The notes beneath the pieces are model-generated. The model worked only from the letters and a program-made list of their open reading frames with translations. It was not told where the DNA came from and searched no databases. From Conoideocrella luteorostrata (lineage: Eukaryota > Ascomycota > Sordariomycetes > Hypocreales > Clavicipitaceae): a DNA stretch of 64,000 nucleotides. The stretch is taken from positions 1 through 64,000 of the forward strand of contig JASWJB010000081.1 in the NCBI GenBank assembly GCA_032433595.1, read 5' to 3'. The position numbers and the translations under genes are program-made. This document shows positions 1-10,026 of this stretch, one piece after another. Each line of letters begins with the position of its first letter. The first letter of the stretch is position 1.

Positions 1-1229
1 CACACACACATACACAGACACACACGCGCGCAGACTGCAAGCTGCAGGCTGCTGCGGGGACTACTGCATGCAGGGCAACGCAGGACAGGGCAGGGCAGGG
101 CGAGGCAAGGCAAGGCAAGGCAAGGCAAGGCAAGGCGGGGGGGCGTATGAGTATGAGCATGAGCATGAGCAGGAAGAGAAAACGAACACGCAATGTATGG
201 TTTGTGCGTGACCATCGCGGGCCGCCTCACCTGGCGCCTGCAGTGCGTCTAGTTTGTATCCAGCGCAGCGCAGTGCAGTCAGTGCAGTTGCGTACGGGCC
301 GAGAACGTGAATGTCACGGAGATGACTTGCGAGATGCAGGGGTGTTCCTTTATTGTTTTACTCTGGTGAGTGGATGAACGGGTGCGTGAGCGGGTGGATA
401 AGTAAGTGGATGAGTAGTTAGTTAGTTACTCCGTAGATGAGGGGGTTGCATGGGCGGGCTTGGCAGGTTACGTTGGCGGAAGAGATCCAGCTAGCCGTCT
501 CCGCGGAGTAGTTCGTCTTTTGCGTAGTACGGAGTGGTTATATACAGTATCGTGACGTGGAGGAACACATGGAGCATCAGCATGCATGGTCTTAGCCTTG
601 ACCTTGTAGCCTCGATGAGGGATGCCGGGATGACCAATGACACCAATTGGGCAACTTGGCGATTCTGCAGAGGTATCGCAGCACCTATGAACCGGGTGTC
701 TGTTGTATCCACTTCATTTATCTGTTGCTCATTGTGTTTTTATACTGCGTTTCGGAACAACAATCGCAGTATGAACCGGGTGTCTGTTATGCGCACCTCT
801 TTGTTTTGTTGCTCCTCTAACGAGAAATCGCAGTATACACCGGGTGTCTGTTATATGCACTTCATTACCTGTTGCTCATCGTGTATACCGCCATGTCTCA
901 GCTGTTTTTATCATGCTAGCCCAGACTGCCTAACCAACATTCATACTGTACAGTCGTGTATATCATATAACTATCCACTTACTTGTGTGGACGGTTATCG
1001 TAAATGAGGCCAAATAACCATGTTTCGTAAGACCGCACACCCAGGCCAGACAGGATGGCGACATAAACTGCGGAGGGTGAGCCCAGTTATATCTCAACCT
1101 GTACGGAGTATACATGACAAATACACGGCGATGCCGTGGCTGGCTACCTCCTTGTCCCGAAGCCATTAACATGTAACTATGTCCGTTCTCCCCACTTGAT
1201 GAAATGCCGTGACATTGTTTTGTCCCCTT
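1..1229. repeat. Gene-free start of window with simple and tandem repeats
   Basis: No credible gene is seen. The stretch opens with a CA-rich tract (1-29), then a GGCAA pentamer array (about 104-136) and an ATGAGC hexamer array (147-171). Three imperfect copies of a 64-88 bp unit sharing the core ACCGGGTGTCTGTT begin near 675, 763 and 827. Two full copies of the dispersed 9-mer TACTCCGTA/TACGGAGTA lie at 427 and 1102. The longest open frame (534-1007, +) is only a translation of the tandem copies. Confidence 0.7.
675..890 (+). repeat. Three imperfect tandem copies of a 64-88 bp unit
   Basis: Units beginning at 675, 763 and 827 each run ATCGCAG..ACCGGGTGTCTGTT..CACCTC/CACTTC..GTTGCTC. Copies differ by substitutions and a length change between copy 1 and copy 2. 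No recognised function. Confidence 0.8.
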
Positions 1230-2723
1230 CTACAGCTCCGGATATACGGCCCTAAACGCCAAGGTCAGCTCACGCTCCAAACACACCTTATTTCTCCGAA
1301 GAGGAAAGGAACAAAACAAAAGACTTACGTTCGCCTCAACAGCGGCATCTCCCTCCTCACTTTCTCCAACAATCCCATATCCAAATCCACAAATCCAATC
1401 TCCTCTTGTCCTCCATCCTTCACTCCCCCCAACCTCACTCTCACCTCCCCCCACGGATCAACCACCAGGCTCTGTCCATAACTCATCCTCTTGTCATTAT
1501 GCTTTCCCACCTGAGCACTAGCCACCACCCAGCTCTGCGTCTCAACCGCCCTCGCACGCAGCAGTACCTCCCAATGGGCCTGGCCGGTCCGCAAGGTAAA
1601 CGCGCTGGGATACGTCAGAATCTGTGCTGGCGTCTTATACCAAGCGCTATTTTCGCCGGGCTGGGCCAGAGCGATGGCCGGCTCGGCGAAGCGTAAATCA
1701 AAGCAGATGAGGCTCCCGATCCGACCGACGGGGGAGTCGAACGGCGGGGTGAGCTTGGATCCCGGCTCGACCGTGGTGCTTTCTTTGAGCGAGGCGTAGT
1801 CGAAGACGTGTAGTTTGCTGTAGGATGCTGAGTCTAGGATGTCGCCTGTTTGTGTGATATATATGGCCGTGTTGAAAAGTTTCTGGATGGGTTGTGTTGG
1901 CGGTGTAGGTACGGGCTCGTGGATGCCCACGTGGATGGCGACGGAGTAAGCCTTTGCGGCTTCGCGGAGGCCAAGGACAAAACTTGATGCAGATGGAGGC
2001 TGGGCAGATGTGAGGGATTCCTCGGCACTGGTTGCGATATAATCTGATGCTTCGGGGAGGAAGAGAACCTGATGTGTACGTGTCAGTTAGTGCTGCTGTC
2101 TTTATCTCTATCGTGTAAGTCGGGTTGATGCTGAAGAGCAGCTGAGTGCATTTATGCAGCATGTCTGACGTCTCCGTCCGGTGTGTGTCTTTGGGAAAGG
2201 TCCGATCCAGAAACCCCGGGGCCAGGATTCCTGTTTCTACAGCTTCTCCGTAATCTCTGCCCTGCAGATGATGATGTCTCATCCCCCGACCATTGCTGAT
2301 GCACTAATGTCACTCAGATCCTCTATGTCTTCAGATCCAAACCAGTGTCAGACATGCAGTCTCAGCGAATATAAAAACAGCCCACTGTTCAGAATCGCCA
2401 CTGTCACATAAACACGGCATACTAGAGACCCATCCAATCTTGCTTTGGCCCAGTGTCTCGCTCCATGGTCATGCAGTCCCGAGTCCCGACGACTTGCGGG
2501 AAATCTCGTTCGCTCAATGTAATACGTACCTTGGCACCACCAGCTGAAGCTTGAGCGACTAATCTCGCACACTGCTCGAGATTAGGCTTCATATAGGCTG
2601 TCGAGCAGATTTGGCCTACTGCCTAAGCTTAGTTAGCTGCTTGTCTGAGTGAGCCGGGTGGGAGGGGGTCCTCCTGCGGGAAAAGACAGTGGTGGTTTGG
2701 TGAATACGTACTGCTAAAACCAT
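1230..2723 (-). CDS. NIT2: Nit1-type carbon-nitrogen hydrolase (deaminated glutathione amidase, yeast Nit2 class)
   Basis: The predicted 288-aa nitrilase-superfamily protein has exons, in transcription order, at 2712-2723, 2530-2622, 1329-2068 and 1230-1251. The catalytic triad is visible: Glu41 in LPEAS, Lys120 in SYSKLH and Cys157 in LICFDLRF. The motifs LTYPSAF and AHWEVLLRARAVETQ are typical of the Nit1 branch, whose members hydrolyse deaminated glutathione, a metabolite-repair reaction in cytosol and mitochondria. The 12-nt first exon (MVLA) was chosen because it has a GTACGT donor and joins in frame to AVGQIC. At the 3' end, reading through gives a stop right after RRT, but a GTAAGT donor there joins a 22-nt exon encoding AVYPEL, a more family-like end. 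Intron 2 (461 nt) is long for this window. Family call is secure; the terminal exons are inferred. Confidence 0.88.
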
Positions 2724-3522
2724 GATGGGAGGCAGAGTTTATGAACCAAGGGCCTCAATTCAGGGGAATGAATGGCACGACGTTTTATGGAAAGCGTGAT
2801 TAAAGAGAGTGCAGGTTTTTATGTAGTTGTTTTAAGGTGAAGGAGGAGTCCGAACTTGGATGGCCAAGGCCCCACTCATATGAAGGCCGTCATCAGATGG
2901 ATAAGCCTCTTGTACGATAGTACGATAAGCGACGAGGAAATTATGGGTTCATGGGCACTCTAATTCGTGGCAGCGGGCTGCATACGCAATGACCCAATCC
3001 CCCCCCCTTCCAATATGGAGAAATACCTACACTTTCGGTACTCCTCGCGTTGCCCTGAAACTTCGCTCAACGGTACAAATTACGGAATATTGGCGGGTTG
3101 TCACCTCTGCCTTAATCCCCTTAGCGAATATTATTACTATTGAAGGTGCCAAGTGGTGAGCATCCTCGTACAGACAAGTTCGGGACAGACACGCTTCGAC
3201 TCCCAACAAGATTTCTGGCGAGGCACGTATTAATAGACAGTGACCTGCTTGCACCATTCGACAATACTATAATCGCATCCATTACTGATGCCCCCCATCC
3301 TGTTTTGTAACACTAATACTGAAGTAATAAGAATGCCGAGCCTCCCAGTTACCCACCATCCTTTCATACCTACTTTACGCCTTTTGAATGTTTAGGAACG
3401 CCGGGCTAACGAAAACAAATCCACGAAAATTGAAATATCATACATTTATGTTGCTGGGTATCTTTAACCCCATCCCCTCCAATCGCAAACCAATGCCATC
3501 TTCTGCCAGCGGTCATGTATTA
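2724..3522. other. Intergenic: NIT2 promoter side and TAF4 3' flank
   Basis: No gene is seen. A C-run lies at about 2999-3007. Short frames here are unsupported. Confidence 0.6.
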
Positions 3523-5512
3523 TTACTTTGGATTGGAGGAATCCAAAGTGATGTATGCCTGCTGCAATGCCCTGCCCTCCCGACCGTCCCTCTCCAGCAC
3601 AACAACCCAGTCTCGCAACTGGATATTCTTCCCCTTCTCCTTGTCCTCTCGCCAGGTTCCGAGTCGATTTCGGCCCTCTGTTGTCAAAGCGGGATTTCCC
3701 GGGGTTGGTGTCCCTGGCGTGCCGTTTATCCCCTTGCTGCTGAGGCCCGGCGCTCCTCTCGTGGGCGTGCTCGCACCACTTCCTCCACGGCCTACGTTCA
3801 TCCAGTCGTACGTCTTTCCAATCTTTTTCTTGCCGAACAAGCTGCCTTTTCCACCCAATCCAGCAAACATGCTACTCGTCAGGTTCTGGTTCGCGTGGCT
3901 ACTAGCCTCCGCAGCCTTGAGCGTCTGAGCCTTCTTCATTTCTTTCTTGGTCATGGGCTTGTCAGACTCTGGAGCTACAGACCCAGGTGTTCCCGGTGCA
4001 ACGCTTCCTGAGCGCGATGGTGTTGTTCCCACGTCTGCAACTCCGTCTTTCCGCTTTTGACGTCGACGTAGACGAGCCTCTTCCCACTCGCGTTCCTGTC
4101 TCGCCAGCTCTCTCATCGTGATTGCCATAGACGAGGCTATCTTGGCTAATTTCTTGGCTGGCGGCTGTTTTGCCGAGTATCCCAAAGAAGCGTCATCGGC
4201 GGAGCCTAAAGAAAAGAGTCAGTATACTGCAAGCTACTCGCCAAGTATGTCGCAGAGGCAGAAGCTTCTTACGTTTCAGCGGCGCCGTTTCGGACGGAAC
4301 GACGGCGCCGTCCTCCGCCTCCATTACCGCATCAACCTCCATTGCGCCACCTAAAGGCTCCGTGTTCATCGGTGCTGCTGCTGCTATCCAATTCTCGGGT
4401 ATCTCGCCGTGGGAAGTCTTTTGTCTGGCTGTTGCAATGATATCCGCGTCCTCAACCATCTCTCGCATTCTCTGCTTGGTAGCAATAGACATGAGGGCCA
4501 ACTGATCAACTAGGAAAGAGTCGTGAGGGATATATGATCCGGTAGTATGGACCATTGTTGAATCGGGACCTGGCTGCATTTTCACTGTTACTGTGGGGGT
4601 GGGAAACTGTTCTGGCAAGCGCATCTTGCCCATGGACTGGCTGTTGTTCTTCATATCCAGGTTGAGTCCAATATGGTGTTCTCGTGCAATCTTCTCCGCG
4701 CGTCGATGTAAGATCGCCACCATGAGAAACGGATCATTGATCTCCTGTGTTCGTTGAATGGCCAATCGCATTGACGACTCTGTCCATGCCTGTTCGGCAG
4801 CCTTCACTGCAGACTTCTGTTGATCTTGCTCTGATATCGTTTCGGCCGGTTGATTTGCTGGACCAGCGCCGTAGAAAGACGTTTTGCCCGCCGCTGGATG
4901 TTGGGCAAATCCAGTTCTAGCCTCGGAGTTGGCATCCAAGGCATTTGAGTACAATTCAGACATGTACTGTTCTTCGGCCCGCAAATCAATACCAGTGCCT
5001 GCTAGAGAATCTGTGACATCATACTCGTAGTCCTTGGCGGGTCGCTCGGCGGGTCGCTGGGGAGGTCCCATGATGTTCATGGCATTCTGCGCTGGCGATG
5101 CTACTGACTGTGGTACCGGCAACATTGTTGCGTTCGTGTACTGCGGCATGGATATAGGAGGAGGCTGCGGTGTCATTAACGGAGGTGTGCTATTGCCCGC
5201 ACGCGCATCAGGTAAATTCAGGCCTGACGCATGGTTTCCATTGGTGTAGGGGGTATTGTATCCAGATGATATAGGGGATGTTTGCGAGAAAGTCGGAGAA
5301 GCATTATTCAGCGGAGGACTGCCAGCGGCGCCGGGGCTTGCAGCATAAGGCGAAGTAGCGTACGGGGAGCCCGGCTGTGAAACGGGACCGTCGGTGCGAG
5401 CTCTCTTGTTCGGAGGCATGGCGAATCCTGGTTGCTGAGCTGTAGGCGAAGGACTGTGCTGCTGAGGCGGCGAAAAAGCCCGCGGGGGAACCTGTGACTG
5501 TGGTTGCGCCAT
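3523..5512 (-). CDS. TAF4: Transcription initiation factor TFIID subunit 4 (TAF4)
   Basis: The predicted 640-aa protein is encoded by two exons, 4273-5512 and 3523-4205, joined over a 67-nt GTAAGA..TAG intron; the junction gives PLKRSADDASLGYS. The N-terminal ~160 residues are Pro/Ser/Gln-rich and disordered. The conserved TAF4 part starts near residue 165 (DVTDSLAGTGIDLRAEE). It continues with a histone-fold-like segment around residues 236-285, followed by the conserved C-terminal half including KKLAKIASSMAITMRELARQ. In the family, TAF4 pairs with TAF12 and scaffolds TFIID for RNA polymerase II promoter recognition. The gene is transcribed away from YSH1 across a 736-bp shared upstream region. 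Lysine/arginine-rich and glycine-rich stretches follow the conserved C-terminal helix and are poorly conserved in general. Confidence 0.9.
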
Positions 5513-6248
5513 ATTCGATTATCCAGCCCTGGAATGCCGATTCACGACGACGGTAGGAGCTGAGGGAAATGGAAGCCGAAGTGGCGATGGCGGTGGTGAG
5601 CTCTCAGCAGGCAGGACAGCCTGTCACAAAAGACGTGATTTCTCCCATCCGACGCACGGATGCCGCCCCAGGCGTTCCAAAGAGATTTATTGGTTAGGTT
5701 CGAGGGAGTGAAACTGAGCGTTCTCCCAGAGCTGGCGCAATGACGAGCGCTCGAATGAAGGCGTGAATGGGTCGTCGGGTAAAATCTGTTGGCGGTGCTG
5801 GCCAGAAGTGAGAGAACAGAGCTTCGTTCCGAGATTGGGGGGTGCGCAAATTTAAAGTCACGTGATCTGGAATTGCCTGCGCGAGCAGGCATGGTGTTGC
5901 GCGTCGGGAAGACAGACGAGACATCCTTGCCGAGCTTTTCCCGTTCGTCCTTTTCTTTGACTTTAACCTTGCAGCTGCAGCCAGCCTGGGCAGTATCTTC
6001 ATATCTTCAAAAGAAACCAACGTGCAACACTGAATTACGATTTCGTCTTGCTGGGTAACATGCCAGGACTTGAGTGTGCAGTCAACGTATACTGCTGTTC
6101 CGCAGCTCTCTGTTCAACGCTGTAACTTGACGGTCCCGGTACTGATTGATTGGGGGTCCCGTATGCCCATGTAAGAAGAGTAGCTCGTGCATTTACCCAT
6201 CCGCGCATCGAGAAAGCTTCCCCAGCAAGGTTTGGGATAGCACACGCA
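5513..6248. promoter_or_regulatory. Divergent promoter region TAF4 / YSH1
   Basis: This 736-bp region separates two divergent essential genes. It holds a palindromic E-box TCACGTGA at 5858-5865. No gene is seen inside; open frames are GC-rich leader sequence. Promoter function is inferred from position. Confidence 0.6.
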
Positions 6249-9200
6249 ATGGCGTCCAAACGCAAGGCGGCCGCAATGAATGCGGCCAGCACCGAAGAGC
6301 CCGTGGACCCGTCGGATGAGTTGATGTTTCTCTGCCTTGGCGGCGGCAACGAAGTCGGCCGGTCGTGCCATATCATTCAGTTCAAGGGCAAGACGGTGAT
6401 GGTAAGGCAGATAGCTCGCTTTTCGCATTGGATTACTTTGAATACCATTGAATTGACTCTGTGCGTTTTCTGTAGCTCGACGCTGGACAACATCCTGGCT
6501 ACGATGGTCTCGCCGCCCTGCCCTTCTACGACGACTTCGACCTCAGCACCGTAGATGTCCTTCTAATCAGCCAGTAAGTAGATGCTGCCCCCGATAGCGT
6601 GATGCAAGTGAAGGTGAAGGGTACGGCGGAGGGGACGGCGTAGGGGACAAAGACTTTGGTCTAGGATGGGAGTGCGTATTGGATCCTATACGCTATGGTA
6701 CATACTGTACTTGCTATGACTTGATACGCCTCTATGCATGCGAAATGAATACATTGTTTCCCTACGTTCCTACGTTCCTACGTTCCTACGTCTCTCGACC
6801 CTTCGTCCTGCATGCAACCCCTTTTGCCCTGCCTAGCCTCGACTATGATTACTCGTCGCGCTTCACCTCGCCATAGCCAGCTTCTGGCAGTCAGCCCCAA
6901 GCGAACCAGCCAAAGCTAACGACTTGCGCCATCAGTTTCCACGTCGACCATGCCGCCTCACTACCATACGTCCTAGCAAAGACCAACTTTCGCGGCCGAG
7001 TCTTCATGACACACCCTACCAAAGCCATCTACAAATGGCTCATCCAAGACAGTGTCCGCGTTGGGAACACATCGTCGAGTTCGGCCGCGCAGCCCACTTA
7101 CACAGAACAGGACCATCTGAACACTTTCCCTCAAATCGAAGCTATCGACTATCACACTACACACACCATCTCCTCTATCCGGATCACTCCTTACCCTGCT
7201 GGCCACGTGTTAGGAGCAGCCATGTTCCTCATCGAGATTGCCGGCCTAAACATATTCTTTACCGGCGACTACTCTCGCGAACAAGATCGACACCTGGTCT
7301 CTGCAGAGGTACCCAAGGGTGTGAAGATCGATGTGCTTATCACGGAATCAACCTACGGCATAGCGTCGCATGTTCCCCGATTGGAGCGCGAGCAAGCCTT
7401 GATGAAGACCATTACCGGCATTCTCAACAGAGGCGGCCGTGCTCTGTTGCCGGTGTTTGCGCTGGGAAGAGCACAGGAGCTTCTGCTCATCCTGGACGAG
7501 TTCTGGGGCAAGCACCCTGAGTTTCAGAAATACCCAATCTACTACGCCAGCAATCTGGCCAGAAAGTGTATGGTTGTGTACCAAACTTATGTTGGCGCGA
7601 TGAACGACAACATCAAGCGCTTGTTCAGGGAGCGCATGGCTGAAGCCGAGGTCAGCGGCGACAGCGCAGGCAAAGGCGGACCCTGGGACTTCAAGTACAT
7701 TCGATCTCTCAAGAACCTCGACCGCTTCGACGACGTCGGCGGCTGTGTTATGCTCGCCAGTCCCGGTATGCTTCAGAGTGGTGTGAGCAGAGAGCTCTTC
7801 GAAAGATGGGCGCCGAGCGAAAAGAACGGGCTCATCATCACCGGTTACAGTGTCGAGGGCACAATGGCCAGACAGGTCATGCAGGAACCAGATCAAATCC
7901 CGGCAGTCATGTCTCGCAACCTCGCCGCCGGTCGAAGAGCGGGAGGCGGAGAGGCGGAGAGAGCTCTCATCCCACGACGCTGCAGTGTTGCGGAATACTC
8001 GTTTGCCGCGCACGTCGATGGCGTGGAGAACCGTGAATTCATCGAAGAAGTAGCTGCACCTGTTGTTGTATGTTCTACCGTAATGCTTTTCCTTTTTATT
8101 TCTCGTACGACAGTACCTATACTAATTCAGTACACTCTGTAGATTCTCGTCCACGGCGAACAGCATAACATGATGCGCCTCAAATCTAAGCTTCTCTCGC
8201 TCAACGCGAACAAAACCACCAAAGTAAAGGTCTACTCCCCGCGCAACTGCGAGGAGCTCCGCATCCCCTTCAAGGCCGACAAGATGGCCAAGGTCGTTGG
8301 CAAACTTGCATCCATCCCTCCCCCCCATGACCTCAGCAACGACACCATTTCCGCCCCTCTCGTCACAGGCGTCCTCGTCCAAAACGACTTCAAGCTCTCC
8401 CTCATGGCTCCTGAAGATTTACGAGAATATGCCGGCCTCAACACCACAACAATCACGTGTAAACAGCGTCTCACACTCAGCGCCGCAGGCATCGACCTCA
8501 TCAAGTGGGCTCTGGAAGGAACTTTTGGCACAGTTGAGGAACTACCTGAGATGCGACGCCAAAATAACGGCAACGGCAACGGCAACGGCAACGGGGTCTC
8601 TCACAACAACGGCACAAACGAAGACGAGGAAGAGGAGGAATACAAACCCGATGGGGCAGACTCTGAACCCGAAGCAGCGGACGAAGAGGTCGCTGCCCTG
8701 GTAGCTGCATATCTCGTCATGGGCTGCATCACAGTCCGGTACCGCAACAACGGCGAAGTCGAGCTTGAATGGGAAGGCAACATGCTGAACGACGGCATTG
8801 CCGACTCCGTAATGGCAGTGTTACTCAGCGTTGAATCCTCCCCTGCGGCCGTGAAGCGCTCATCCGCCAACCACAAACATTCCCACTCCCATGAAGCTCC
8901 TAATGGAGCCAACCCACATGCTCAACCCTCTTCGACAGACAGACTAGAGCGTCTGTTTTGGTTTCTAGAAGCCCAGTTCGGAGCAGATAACGTATCCCCC
9001 GTGGAGACACCACGGCTGTCCGACGAACCGGGCAAACAAGAAGAAGAGGGTGAGGGGCTGAAGCAGGAGAGGGAGGAGGAGAAGGGGGAGGAGGGGGCTA
9101 TGGAGATCGATAAAGAAGATATCAAGGTCGCGCAGCAGAAGGAAATCGAGCGTCTTCACAAGATTGGCATTCCTGTGCCAGGCGTGTCTATCAAGGTGGA

Positions 9201-9324
9201 CAAGATGGTGGCCACGATTTGGCTGGAGGATCTAGAGGTGGAATGTAACAACAAAGTATTTGCGGATAGAGTGAGGGCCGTAGTAGAAAGGGGCGTGGAG
9301 GTCACGGCGCCGCTCTGGGGGTGA
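6249..9324 (+). CDS. YSH1: mRNA 3'-end processing endonuclease YSH1 (CPSF73 homologue)
   Basis: The predicted 854-aa protein has exons 6249-6401, 6476-6573, 6936-8067 and 8143-9324. It is the metallo-beta-lactamase/beta-CASP nuclease of the cleavage and polyadenylation complex, which cuts pre-mRNA before poly(A) addition. The zinc motif HFHVDH is at residues 84-89; its first His is split by intron 2. [27 protein letters not shown], the beta-CASP segment and [15 protein letters not shown] follow in family order. The C-terminal domain carries species-variable inserts: an Asn-Gly repeat (about 8570-8594), an acidic run and a Glu-rich stretch. Intron 2 is unusually long (362 nt) and contains a tandem 8-mer. 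The start at 6249 gives a family-like N-terminus ([18 protein letters not shown]); an upstream in-frame ATG at 6150 would add an unconserved leader. Confidence 0.93.
6761..6791 (+). repeat. Tandem 8-mer CCTACGTT inside YSH1 intron 2
   Basis: The unit CCTACGTT is repeated almost four times within the 362-nt second intron. No coding role; function unknown. Confidence 0.85.
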
Positions 9325-10026
9325 TTGACCAAGAGACTAGGAACAGAACAGAAATAGCCCTTTTTTGCCATTTGCTAGCCGCGTGGCCACAAATAACATA
9401 TGCTCAGCACCCAAGACAAGACAATTGAGTGGACGTGACGTGGCATGAACCGTTTGATATACCACAGCCGAGGCCCTGCGCATCCCATCTGATTTTAGGG
9501 CACACACACACACACACACAGGCCCATTGATTGGCTCTCCTCCAGTCGACTGACTGCGGCAGGATTGTGAACAAACACCGACAGGACTTGCGTTCTTCTA
9601 GTGGGCGTTATCGAAGCTGTTCTTGCCCGAAATTCTATCAAAGAACGCAACACTTAAATTCACTAGTTGTCTTCAGCGACCCAGGTTCTCGTAAGTGTCT
9701 GAAGACTGTTGCTCGTCTGTCCGGCTATGCATAAATGTCCAAAATGTATCGTGCAGCATATAACATCCATAACGTTCTCAGCTCAGTTCTATACTCCTCA
9801 TTATTGCTCTCGTAACATTCCAACACTTCTTTGTAGCTAGACATACGAAAGATCAAGTTTTATCTGTCCTTACTGGAACTTTGTGTGAAGAAAATTGAGA
9901 TGCTATACAGACCTGGTCATGGTGAAAAACAACCAGTGACCGAGGATGGACTGACAGTAATATATATATAGGCTATCTAGGTCTACAAAATAAAAGAAAC
10001 ATGACGGCGAGCAAAGTATGTCATTT
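9325..10026. other. Convergent 3' regions of YSH1 and VPH1, with (CA)10 tract
   Basis: No gene is seen. A (CA)10 microsatellite lies at 9501-9520. The rest is AT-moderate sequence expected to hold both 3' UTRs. Confidence 0.6.

Noticed and set aside
534..1007. 157-codon frame with repeated MNRVSV strings
   Set aside because: It is simply the translation of imperfect tandem DNA repeats.
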